DNA of 64,000 bases, from assembly GCF_000010665.1 (NCBI RefSeq), contig NC_012796.1, positions 3,439,501 to 3,503,500 of the forward strand, read 5' to 3'. The DNA comes from Solidesulfovibrio magneticus RS-1. Its GTDB lineage: Bacteria > Desulfobacterota > Desulfovibrionia > Desulfovibrionales > Desulfovibrionaceae. Both the position numbers and the translations under genes were made by a program. Position 1 is the stretch's first letter, and every line of letters begins with the position of its first letter. Shown here piece after piece: positions 7,398 to 14,317 of this stretch. A model generated the notes under the pieces. It worked only from the letters and a program-made list of their open reading frames with translations. It was not told the origin of the DNA and did not search any database.

Positions 7398-7775
7398 ATG
7401 TCAAAGAAAGCTGGTCAGGCAACAAACGACGGAGAAGGACCTTCTGAAAAGAAGAAGGTCGAACCCAAATACAATCCTTCCATTTTGCGCGAATGCATCC
7501 AAAAAAACATGGATGCCATCAGCATCATGGAAAAGCTCGGCATCACCCATCGACAAACTTTGAAGCACTGCGTGCTGAAGTTGATGAGTGACGACAAGAC
7601 CTACTATGAGGTCAAAGGATTGTATCTCAAGAACTCAAGTCGCCCTCGGGTGAACAAAAAGATGGAGCTTAAAATCCATCTGAAGAATCTTGATCTTCGA
7701 GAACTCGCCGTGGCTGAAGGGGACGAGTTTACTGTCATGGTCGAAAATGAAATGATCATATTGACCAAAGTTTGA
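7398..7775 (+). CDS. Small putative DNA-binding regulator with AbrB-like C-terminus
   Basis: A 125-residue protein; ATG 7398 is preceded by AAAGGAG at 7384-7390. A lysine-rich N-terminal tail is followed by an HTH-like segment (RECIQKNMDAISIMEKLGITHRQ... about 31-57). The C-terminal LAVAEGDEFTVMVENEMIIL (about 103-122) is a good SpoVT/AbrB-like hairpin signature. It shares architecture with the protein at 1854, so the element carries two related regulators. A candidate promoter motif lies directly upstream and a terminator directly downstream, making it a one-gene transcript. Confidence 0.6.
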   Translation: MSKKAGQATNDGEGPSEKKKVEPKYNPSILRECIQKNMDAISIMEKLGITHRQTLKHCVLKLMSDDKTYYEVKGLYLKNSSRPRVNKKMELKIHLKNLDLRELAVAEGDEFTVMVENEMIILTKV

Positions 7776-7800
7776 CTACTACAATCTCCATCGATGAAAG

Positions 7801-7825
7801 CCACACCTCCGGGTGTGGTTTTTTA
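7801..7825 (+). terminator. Rho-independent terminator
   Basis: CCACACC (7801-7807), loop TCCG, GGTGTGG (7812-7818), then six T residues. It terminates the regulator gene ending at 7775. Confidence 0.9.
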
Positions 7826-7863
7826 TTTATGCGAACATCCTTTCTCTCAAACTTCGCTGTATT

Positions 7864-7883
7864 ATAGAGAAATTATCCATATA
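7864..7883 (+). promoter_or_regulatory. Repeated motif copy 3, candidate phage-type promoter
   Basis: ATAGAGAAATTATCCATATA, 18 of 20 identical to copy 1. It lies just after the terminator at 7801-7825 and about 165 bases before the recombinase at 8050, with a dyad at 7890-7913 immediately downstream. The order terminator, promoter candidate, operator candidate, gene is coherent. Confidence 0.4.
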
Positions 7884-7889
7884 GCCAAT

Positions 7890-7913
7890 GTACGTTTCTA
7901 CATAAAAACGTAC
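7890..7913. promoter_or_regulatory. Operator-like dyad upstream of the recombinase
   Basis: GTACGTTT, eight bases, AAACGTAC: a perfect 8-8-8 dyad of the size bound by a dimeric HTH repressor. It lies 7 bases after motif copy 3, where a bound repressor would block early transcription. Either small regulator of the element could be the ligand; this is inference. Confidence 0.4.
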
Positions 7914-8049
7914 TTTCCCCGGCAAAAACCTGATTCGGCGTTAGAATTTAACCAGTTACAGGCTGCTTGGGAGTCCTAGTCCTGGGAGCTGGCTTTTTAG
8001 AAGTCCGACTTCGCCCACCTAAACTGCAATAATTGCATTGGAGTAAAAG

Positions 8050-8607
8050 ATGAAGGTCGAACCAATTACTGAACCAAAGTCCATTAAGAGCATCAAGAAA
8101 ATCCTTTCTGACAACCATCGAGACAAATTACTGTTCATCATGGGCATCAACACTGGGCTTCGCGTGCAGGACTTACTTGCGCTTAAAAAGAAGGACGTCA
8201 AAGACGTCCAAGCTGGAGAGCGAGTAATCTTACGCGAGAAGAAGACTGGCAAGGAAAACGTCTTCATTATTAACAAGGAGATCAAGACTGCCCTTGACGA
8301 GCATCTATCAACAGCAAAGCTAGAAGACAACCACTACTTATTCAAAAGTAGAAAAGGTTCGAACTATCCGCTTTCGACATATGCCGTCACCAAGTACGTC
8401 AAAGCATGGGCTGAAGCTGTGAATCTCAAAGGAAACTACGGAGCCCATACCTTGCGCAAAACCTGGTGCTACCACCAGCGCAAGACCTTCGGTGTCTCCT
8501 GGGAAGTTTTGGCGAAGCGGCTGAACCATTCCAGCCCGTCGATTACGCGCCGGTACCTTGGCATCCAAGAGGAGGAGGTAGAGGAGATTTTGCTCAACAC
8601 AATCTAA
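8050..8607 (+). CDS. Catalytic-domain-only tyrosine recombinase
   Basis: A 185-residue protein with ATG 8050 after TTGGAG. It is the catalytic domain of a tyrosine recombinase with almost no core-binding domain: NTGLRVQDLLAL (first catalytic Arg), a lysine-bearing hairpin (REKKTGKENVF), HTLRKTW (His-x-x-Arg box) and LNHSSPSITRRYLG (His and nucleophile Tyr). Full-length integrases are usually 300-400 residues, so this is a stand-alone short type. It could resolve multimers or invert DNA instead of integrating, since a complete integrase follows at 8991. Confidence 0.8.
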   Translation: MKVEPITEPKSIKSIKKILSDNHRDKLLFIMGINTGLRVQDLLALKKKDVKDVQAGERVILREKKTGKENVFIINKEIKTALDEHLSTAKLEDNHYLFKSRKGSNYPLSTYAVTKYVKAWAEAVNLKGNYGAHTLRKTWCYHQRKTFGVSWEVLAKRLNHSSPSITRRYLGIQEEEVEEILLNTI

Positions 8608-8610
8608 TCA

Positions 8611-8637
8611 ATACAGGGGCTTATTAGGCCCCTGTAT
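8611..8637 (+). terminator. Hairpin after the short recombinase
   Basis: ATACAGGGGC (8611-8620), seven-base loop, GCCCCTGTAT (8628-8637), with partial TTGAT/ATCAA extension. The repeat is perfect and starts 3 bases after the stop codon. No T run follows, so termination strength is uncertain. Confidence 0.5.
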
Positions 8638-8761
8638 CAATTAACACTGTTGCGCAGAAGACCAAACAACACTTCAAAGCATAACGACGATAAATCTATC
8701 ATTAACGACTAAACATTAATTTATGCTTTCTTATCTGGAGAAGCAATCATGGACGGAGGAG

Positions 8762-8989
8762 ATGACTAGTTGTCTTGGGCCATTCTACGATTTAAAACAT
8801 GCTGCGAAGTATTGTGGATACAGCACTTCATACTTCGCAAAGTTAATTAAAAAGAAAAGCATTAAACGATATGGACCGTCTCAATCGCGGTTTGCTCGTG
8901 CTGATTTAGATCGATTAATGGCCAATCCAGAAAGTTTCTCATCTAGTCTCGAAATTAAACCTAGAACTCCTATCGAACTTGAGGTGTAA
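8762..8989 (+). CDS. Excisionase-like small HTH protein
   Basis: 75 residues from ATG 8762, or 88 from in-frame ATG 8723, which has no ribosome site. The sequence FYDLKHAAKYCGYSTSYFAK followed by a basic segment and ARADLDRLM is the MerR-type/excisionase HTH_17 fold: a helix-turn-helix and a wing that reads a short site. It ends one base before the integrase start, so the two genes are translated from one message, as for xis-int pairs. It probably sets the direction of recombination. A six-codon frame at 8749-8769, with a good GGAG site, ends inside the 8762 start and may couple its translation. Confidence 0.65.
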   Translation: MTSCLGPFYDLKHAAKYCGYSTSYFAKLIKKKSIKRYGPSQSRFARADLDRLMANPESFSSSLEIKPRTPIELEV

Positions 8990-8990
8990 C

Positions 8991-10037
8991 ATGTCCGTTC
9001 ATATGCGGAAAAACAACGGCACCTACTACGTTGCCTACCGGAATGCCGAGGGCAAGCAGACGACCAAAACCTTCGGCAAGGGCCGGGAGGGACGCAGGGC
9101 GGCCCAGAAATTCGACAAGCAGGTCAAGGACCACGGCCCGGTCCCGCCGAGCACCCCTGAGGCCATCTCCGAAGTGGTGGCCGTCGCCGACAAGATTTAT
9201 CTCGACCAACTGGCCCAGATGTATATCAACACGAGGAAGGTCGAAGGAACAACGGTCAAAACCCTTAATGAGATCAGGTCGTTCCTGAAGAAACACCTGA
9301 TACCCGTCTTCGCTCAACGACCCATCGACGAGATTCGTTACGATGAGATATTGACGATCGTGGGCAAGGCCTACGCCGATCATTCCCCCGTCACGCGGGG
9401 AAGGTATCTGTCCTACCTGAAGACCGTCTTTCAGTTCGGGGTCAAACAGGACCTCATCGAAAAGAACCCGCTGCGCCACTGGAAGAAAGCAAAAGAGCAC
9501 CCCCGTGACACCAAGCTGACCGTCGCTGACCTTATGAAGATCAAGGCCGTCGCGGCCCCGCATCTGGCCTGGGCCATCGAGATCGCCTGGAACCTGGGCG
9601 TCCGCACCGGGGAATCCGAACTCTTCGCCCTGAAATGGGCCGACGTCGACTGGGCACAATCGACCGTCAAGGTCTTCGCCACCAAAACCAAATCGGCAAG
9701 GGTGATCCCGATCTCTCCCGAGTTCATGGCTCGGCTGAAGGAAATGCAGGGACGCGCCAAGACCGAATATTTGATCGAATACGCCGGCCGGCCCGTCAAA
9801 CAGTTCCGGATGTCGTTCCGGTCAGCCTGCAAGCGGGCTGAAATCCCTTACCACGTGGTCCTCTATGACATCCGCCATCTGTTAGCCACCACCCTCCTTC
9901 AGGAAGGCGGCGACTTATCGGCGGTGAGCAAGCTTATGGGGCACTCGTCGGTGCACATGACTGCGAACCAGTATTACCACCTGCTCGGTGACGAGAAGCG
10001 TCGCACCATCGCCAAGTTGCCGAGCTTGAACGCCTAA
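8991..10037 (+). CDS. Tyrosine integrase of the element
   Basis: A 348-residue phage-type integrase. ATG 8991 was chosen because GAGG lies 6 bases upstream; an in-frame TTG at 8979 is less likely. The N-terminal arm-binding segment (GTYYVAYRNAEGKQTTKTF), a SAM-like core-binding domain (about 70-160) and the catalytic domain are all present. Catalytic motifs: GVRTGESELFALKW (Arg), YDIRHLLAT (Arg and following His; Tyr replaces the usual first His) and LMGHSSVHMTANQYYH (His and Tyr nucleophile). Its G+C content is visibly higher than that of its neighbours, which hints at a separate origin within the mosaic. It lies 2 kb from tRNA-Arg, the likely target. Confidence 0.88.
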   Translation: MSVHMRKNNGTYYVAYRNAEGKQTTKTFGKGREGRRAAQKFDKQVKDHGPVPPSTPEAISEVVAVADKIYLDQLAQMYINTRKVEGTTVKTLNEIRSFLKKHLIPVFAQRPIDEIRYDEILTIVGKAYADHSPVTRGRYLSYLKTVFQFGVKQDLIEKNPLRHWKKAKEHPRDTKLTVADLMKIKAVAAPHLAWAIEIAWNLGVRTGESELFALKWADVDWAQSTVKVFATKTKSARVIPISPEFMARLKEMQGRAKTEYLIEYAGRPVKQFRMSFRSACKRAEIPYHVVLYDIRHLLATTLLQEGGDLSAVSKLMGHSSVHMTANQYYHLLGDEKRRTIAKLPSLNA

Positions 10038-10050
10038 CAGATTGTTTTGA

Positions 10051-10085
10051 CAGGGGAGTGGGCCATTTGGTCTACTCCCTATTTT
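10051..10085 (+). terminator. Rho-independent terminator of the integrase operon
   Basis: GGGAGT (10054-10059) pairs with ACTCCC (10074-10079) through an internal GGCC/GGTC-like stem, followed by TATTTTCATT. It begins 14 bases after the integrase stop and may serve both strands, since the gene to the right converges on it. Confidence 0.7.
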
Positions 10086-10096
10086 CATTATCAAAT

Positions 10097-10501
10097 TCAA
10101 ATTTCCTGAGACTTAAGGTACATAAAAAAGTTTTGATCGACATATGGGATATGATTCATAATCCAAGTCACTAAAAAAGTAATCACATCAACCCGCAAAG
10201 ACATCGAATCTAAGCGTTCGTCAACAATAAACCTATCGATGCTCACAAGAAAGTCATTATGACTAGAAATGTGTTCATTAAGCATGGGGTAACCAGAAGA
10301 TCGCATCAAAGACTCTTCTTCAGAAAAATGATACCTAGCATATCTATACAAATCAACCAGCAACACACGAATATCACCAAGGACATATTTTTTTTCTATA
10401 GAATCCTGAAGTTTATTAATGTAAACAAAAAGTCTCTCATGCTGACTGTCTATCTTGCTGTGACCAACAGAAAGGTAGTCATCCCACTGCGCAATTGGCA
10501 T
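10097..10501 (-). CDS. Bacteriohemerythrin
   Basis: A 134-residue single-domain hemerythrin. The di-iron ligands are in the usual order: H in VGHSKID, H and E in DSQHERL, H and E in YHFSEEE, H in NEHISSH, H in IMNHIPYVD and its Asp. Family knowledge: bacteriohemerythrins bind O2 reversibly in the cytoplasm. It is the second gene after a GGDEF protein (66-base gap, same strand), so it may deliver an oxygen signal to c-di-GMP synthesis. It is A+T rich, unlike the chromosome, so it is probably element cargo. Confidence 0.85.
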   Translation of the reverse strand: MPIAQWDDYLSVGHSKIDSQHERLFVYINKLQDSIEKKYVLGDIRVLLVDLYRYARYHFSEEESLMRSSGYPMLNEHISSHNDFLVSIDRFIVDERLDSMSLRVDVITFLVTWIMNHIPYVDQNFFMYLKSQEI

Positions 10502-10567
10502 CAGCGCTCCTAAACTTTAGCCATACAGCCCAAATTAACGTGCACACGGAAAAATTGACACATCCTC

Positions 10568-11644
10568 TCACCATTCCGGCTCAACATTTATAACGCCAAA
10601 CTGAGCAACATTATTCTTTCCAGTACCTTTTACATCGTACATAGCCTTATCTGCACAATTCAAAAGTTCATCCGACGACATACCCAACTGATACCCAGCG
10701 ACCCCAATAGACACCGTAAATCGAATCGATCCATCTGCCAGCTTTCCGTTAATCCTTGGCTTGAATTCATAATTTTGAACAGCCAAACGTATTGCATCAG
10801 AATGCAGTAATGCTTCATCAACAGAAACAGCACACACAACAACCAGTTCGTCTCCACCATACCGAGCGGCAAACCACCCATATTTTTCAGAATGCGCACT
10901 GATAATTTTCGCTAAAGTCCTCAAGACATCGTCACCAACTTGATGACCATATGTGTCATTGACTTCTTTAAAATTATCAATATCAAGCATTAAGACAGAA
11001 AGAGGACTATTATCAACTTGATTTTGTTCTATAGCAGTCCGAAGGTAAGACTCAAGATACCGACGATTATGAAGTGGAGCCAAAAGCGGGTCAACATTTA
11101 CTGTTTGTTCAAGAAAGCGTGCCCTCCTTTCCCACTCCTTGGCTTTTTCCTTATAATGCACCAGCATGCTTTTCAGCAGAACTTTCAGCTTTGGCCTCAA
11201 AGCTTCGAGGTCATCAGCTTCGGAAAGCACTTCCAATGTCTCCCGCCCGAAAGCGTTCAGCAATTTTCCGCGCTCTTGTTCTGAAGACAACGACTCACTT
11301 ATAAATTCATTAACAACCATGGCCAATGAGGAGGTAACCTTTATCTGGGACTCAAGTTCCTCTTCCGCAGCGACAGTGGCCTGGTTGCTTGCTATAAACA
11401 CCTCAAGATCATCAATGATCTGCTCAAATTTGCCATCCAAAGAACCATTATTCGCCAATCTACCAAAGACGCTTCTTTGCATAGCTGACTTTTGTTCATC
11501 CGTAAATATAGAAAAGTTACTAACCAAGTTTCTAACAAAAAGAACAACTGCTAGCCAGGACAGGTCATTACCACATCCAATTTTATGCATTTCGGAACAA
11601 ATTTTTTTAATAGCGCAAGAATCGCTTTGACAATCTGTCGACAT
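10568..11644 (-). CDS. Soluble diguanylate cyclase (GGDEF)
   Basis: A 358-residue protein with no membrane segment. Residues 1-190 form a helical sensor-like region with cysteines near the start (CQSDSCAIKKIC). Residues about 195-350 are a GGDEF domain with DPLLAPLHNRRYLESYL, LMLDIDNFKEVNDTYGHQVGD and ARYGGDELVVV. The GGDE signature is intact, so cyclase activity is expected. The inhibitory RxxD site that normally precedes it is replaced by SEKY, so product inhibition is probably absent. It is upstream of and probably cotranscribed with the hemerythrin. Low G+C marks it as acquired. Confidence 0.88.
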   Translation of the reverse strand: MSTDCQSDSCAIKKICSEMHKIGCGNDLSWLAVVLFVRNLVSNFSIFTDEQKSAMQRSVFGRLANNGSLDGKFEQIIDDLEVFIASNQATVAAEEELESQIKVTSSLAMVVNEFISESLSSEQERGKLLNAFGRETLEVLSEADDLEALRPKLKVLLKSMLVHYKEKAKEWERRARFLEQTVNVDPLLAPLHNRRYLESYLRTAIEQNQVDNSPLSVLMLDIDNFKEVNDTYGHQVGDDVLRTLAKIISAHSEKYGWFAARYGGDELVVVCAVSVDEALLHSDAIRLAVQNYEFKPRINGKLADGSIRFTVSIGVAGYQLGMSSDELLNCADKAMYDVKGTGKNNVAQFGVINVEPEW

Positions 11645-11853
11645 ATAGTCCCCTTGATAACGCCCAACATCTACTATCCATTTTAGATCAATCGCACCAC
11701 CAGCACAAGTACAGCCTCTAAAAAAAATGGTATCCTCAAATCTGTCGACTGGTCGCTTCGGGCTTCAGGAGAAATGAGGCCATCTGCCTAAAATTTAATC
11801 CGCTCACCACAGCCCGATCAGAAAAACTCGTAATTCCGGGCCATCTACCCCGC
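11645..11853. other. Promoter-containing intergenic stretch
   Basis: No gene on either strand. It precedes the minus-strand cyclase gene, so its promoter must lie here; no clear -35/-10 pair stands out. Confidence 0.35.
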
Positions 11854-11954
11854 CGTCTGCCCGTACACGGGCCAACGTCTGCCCGAATGTTATCCAAAAT
11901 TACCTCGTTATCCTGTAGGGTTGGCCAAGATGTTATCCAGCCCGGTTATCCACA
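11854..11954. repeat. Short direct repeats near the attachment site
   Basis: CGTCTGCCCG occurs at 11854 and 11876. TTATCC occurs four times in the same orientation at 11890, 11908, 11933 and 11946. The last copy reads TTATCCACA, a perfect DnaA-box match. All lie within 100 bases, next to the tRNA terminator. Clustered same-strand hexamers at an element end suit integrase arm-type sites; DnaA binding is the alternative. Confidence 0.5.
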
Positions 11955-11956
11955 AG

Positions 11957-11992
11957 ATAAAAGGGGCCAGGCCAAACATGACCTAACCCCTT
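11957..11992 (-). terminator. Terminator of the tRNA-Arg gene
   Basis: On the minus strand AAGGGG, TTAGGTCA, loop, TGGCCTGG, CCCCTT form an imperfect long stem (11961-11974 with 11979-11992) followed by TTTT. It starts 11 bases after the tRNA CCA end. Confidence 0.7.
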
Positions 11993-12002
11993 GAATTAAT
12001 TC

Positions 12003-12079
12003 TGGTGCGCCCACAGGGACTCGAACCCCGGACCGTCTGCTTAGAAGGCAGATGCTCTATCCGACTGAGCTACGGGCGC
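12003..12079 (-). tRNA. tRNA-Arg (anticodon TCT)
   Basis: 77 bases including an encoded CCA. The acceptor stem GCGCCCG/TGGGCGC, D arm GCTC/GAGC, anticodon arm TCTGC-CTTCTAA-GCAGA (anticodon TCT, reading AGA) and T arm with GGTTCGAGTCC are all intact. It marks the junction between the A+T-rich element and the G+C-rich backbone and is probably the integration target, with the element restoring or flanking its 3' end. No second copy of its 3' end is visible in the window, so the other boundary lies to the left. Confidence 0.97.
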
Positions 12080-12193
12080 GCGGCACGAAAACTAAACAAG
12101 CCGCCCCCTCCGGTCAAGGCCGGCCTTGACGAAAGGCTCCTTGCGGCTCACACTGGCAAATCCCGGGACATTGCCCGCCATAAGGAGACTGGC

Positions 12194-12976
12194 ATGAAGC
12201 TGCGCGTGCTCGGATGCTCCGGCTCGGACCTGCCGGGGCACAACCTCACCTCGTTTTGCGTCAACGACACCATCCTCCTCGACGCCGGCTCCGTCACCTC
12301 CTCCCTGGACCTCGCCGCTCAGGCCAGGCTCGAACATATTTTCGTCAGCCACAGCCACCTCGACCATATCAAGGACATCCTGTTTCTGGCCGACAACCTC
12401 ATCGAGTTCTTCGTCGCCGGCAGCCGCGCCCCAGTGGCCATCCACGGCTTGCCCGAAGTCCTCGACGCCATATCCACACACCTTTTAAACGACACCATCT
12501 GGCCCGACTTCACCGTCATCCCCACGGATTCGCCGGTGTTGACCTACGCCCCCATGATCCCGGGCGTGCCGGTCGTCATTGGCGATCTCAGCGTCGCCGC
12601 CTATCCCGTCAACCACGCCAAGGCCGCCTCGGGCTTCGTCCTGTGGCAGGACGGCGGCACGCGAAACCTCGCCTACACCGGCGACACCGGCCCCTGCGAC
12701 GACTTCTGGAAGGCCATGGACGCCCTGCCCTTTGCGCTTACAAACCTGATCACCGAGGCCTCCTTCCCCTCTTCCATGGAAGCCCTGGCCACGGCCTCCA
12801 AGCACCTGACCCCGAAGCTCCTGCGCGCCGAACTCGACAAACTGCGCGCCCGGCCGGACATCTTCATCTACCACTTAAAGGCCCCGTTCGCCGACGTCAT
12901 CGTGGACGAACTGGCCCGTGAACTGGCCGGCTACCACTACCGGCTCCTGCGAGAACATGACTGCATCGACATCTGA
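12194..12976 (+). CDS. MBL-fold metal-dependent hydrolase, phosphodiesterase-like
   Basis: A 260-residue protein starting at ATG 12194, with AGGAGA 6-7 bases upstream. It has the metallo-beta-lactamase signature VSHSHLDHIKDI (HxHxDH, about residues 53-64), a later His in NHAKAASG, an Asp in YTGDTGPCDD and a C-terminal His in IYHLKAP. The layout (long insert, LLDAGSVTSSL near the start) resembles class II 3',5'-cyclic-nucleotide phosphodiesterases. The substrate is uncertain. Its last 20 bases overlap folC, so the two are translationally coupled. Confidence 0.75.
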   Translation: MKLRVLGCSGSDLPGHNLTSFCVNDTILLDAGSVTSSLDLAAQARLEHIFVSHSHLDHIKDILFLADNLIEFFVAGSRAPVAIHGLPEVLDAISTHLLNDTIWPDFTVIPTDSPVLTYAPMIPGVPVVIGDLSVAAYPVNHAKAASGFVLWQDGGTRNLAYTGDTGPCDDFWKAMDALPFALTNLITEASFPSSMEALATASKHLTPKLLRAELDKLRARPDIFIYHLKAPFADVIVDELARELAGYHYRLLREHDCIDI

Positions 12977-14249
12977 TTTTCCCGATTTCGCCGCCTTTGC
13001 GGCCTATCTCGACTCCCTCGGCCTTTTTCACATGGACCTCGGCCCCGGGCGGATGCGCGCGGCCCTGGCCGGGCTTCGCCTGGAAAGCCTGCCCCATCTG
13101 GCCGCCCAGGTGGTCGGCACCAACGGCAAGGGTTCCACGGCCGCCTTGCTGGCCGGCCTGCTCGCCGCCCACGGCCTGCCTACGGGGCTGTATCTGTCGC
13201 CCCATTTCGTGAGCGTGCGCGAGCGCATCCTCCTGGGCGGCAAGATGATCTCCGAAGAGGATTGGACCCGGGCGGCAAGCGCCGTCCAGGCCGCCGTGGC
13301 CGGACGCGGCCTGGACGGCCGACTCACCTATTTTGAACTTTTAACCGCCATGGCCGCCTGGCTCTTCGCCGATCTCGGGGCCGAGGCCGCCGTCTATGAA
13401 GCCGGCCTGGGCGGGGCCGGCGACGCCACCACGGCGCTGCCCCGCGACCTGACGCTCTTCACACCCATGGGCCTGGACCACGCCTCGGTCATCGGGCCGA
13501 CACTCGCCGACATCGCCCTCGACAAGGCCGGAGCGCTTATTCCCAGCGGCCAGGCCGTCACCGGTCCCCAGCCGGCCGAGGCCGCCGCCGTGCTGCGCCG
13601 CGAGGCGCTGGCTCGCGGCACGCGGCTTTTCGACGCAGCCGAACTGGCCGCCTACGATCCGTCGTCGCGCCAGGCCACGCTCCTTTTCCCCAAACGCCTG
13701 GACGTCCCGGACGTGAAGCTGAAACTCGCTGGGCCGCACCAAGCCCAAAACGCCGCCCTGGCCCTGGCCGGCTTCGCCCTGTGCGCCGAGGCCATGGGCA
13801 TCGCCCCGGACTCCGAGGCCGTGCGCCGCGCCCTGGCCGAGACCTTCCTGCCCGGACGGCTCCATCTACTGCGTTTGCCGGGCATGGCTCCGGCGTTGCT
13901 GCTGGACAGCGCCCACAACCTGCCGGCCCTTACCGCCCTGGAGACTGCCCTCAAGGCCCTGCTCGTCTCGCCCACGGCGCTTATCTTCACCTGCCTGGCC
14001 GACAAGGACTTCGAGGCCATGGCGTCGATGGCCGCCCGGCTGACCACCGGCCCCATCTACGTGCCCGAGCTGCCGGGCGTGTCCCGGGCCCGACCGGCGG
14101 CCGAAGTCGCCGCCCGCCTGGGCAAGCGCGCCATGGCCGTGGCCGGTCCGCGCGAGGCGCTGGAAGCCGTGGAAAAGCTCGACGGCACGGTGCTTGTCTG
14201 CGGCTCCATGTACCTCTTGGCCGCGCTGTTCGCCGACCGCCCAAATTGA
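12957..14249 (+). CDS. folC: Folylpolyglutamate synthase / dihydrofolate synthase
   Basis: A 430-residue Mur-ligase-family enzyme that adds glutamate to folates (and dihydropteroate, if bifunctional). The P-loop VVGTNGKGSTAALL and LYLSPHFVSVRERI are the FolC signatures. GLGGAGDATTALP and LDSAHNLPAL mark the metal- and folate-binding middle and the C-terminal domain. ATG 12957 was chosen because upstream in-frame starts lie deep inside the preceding gene. Its length suits the family. It is the second gene of a probable operon with the hydrolase and selA. Confidence 0.92.
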   Translation: MTASTSDFPDFAAFAAYLDSLGLFHMDLGPGRMRAALAGLRLESLPHLAAQVVGTNGKGSTAALLAGLLAAHGLPTGLYLSPHFVSVRERILLGGKMISEEDWTRAASAVQAAVAGRGLDGRLTYFELLTAMAAWLFADLGAEAAVYEAGLGGAGDATTALPRDLTLFTPMGLDHASVIGPTLADIALDKAGALIPSGQAVTGPQPAEAAAVLRREALARGTRLFDAAELAAYDPSSRQATLLFPKRLDVPDVKLKLAGPHQAQNAALALAGFALCAEAMGIAPDSEAVRRALAETFLPGRLHLLRLPGMAPALLLDSAHNLPALTALETALKALLVSPTALIFTCLADKDFEAMASMAARLTTGPIYVPELPGVSRARPAAEVAARLGKRAMAVAGPREALEAVEKLDGTVLVCGSMYLLAALFADRPN

Positions 14250-14317
14250 TCTCGGCCCCGATTCCGGGTATTGGTCGCGCCTTGACGCCTCGCCAACGCC
14301 AACCCTTCGGGATCGCC

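Noticed and set aside
7150-7425. Minus-strand frames of 71-91 codons opposite the leader of the 7398 regulator
   Set aside because: They cover a terminator and the candidate promoter, have no ribosome site and no recognisable motif.
11854-11954. Chromosomal origin at the tRNA-proximal repeats
   Set aside because: Only one of the four TTATCC words extends to a full DnaA box, and the position at an element end makes integrase sites more likely.
1-12002. Complete prophage
   Set aside because: No capsid, portal, terminase, tail or lysis genes are visible; the gene set fits a non-packaging element or satellite unless such genes lie to the left.
13781-14317. Long N-terminal extension of selA into folC
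   Set aside because: It is only the open alternate frame of folC; SelA homology starts at about 14318.
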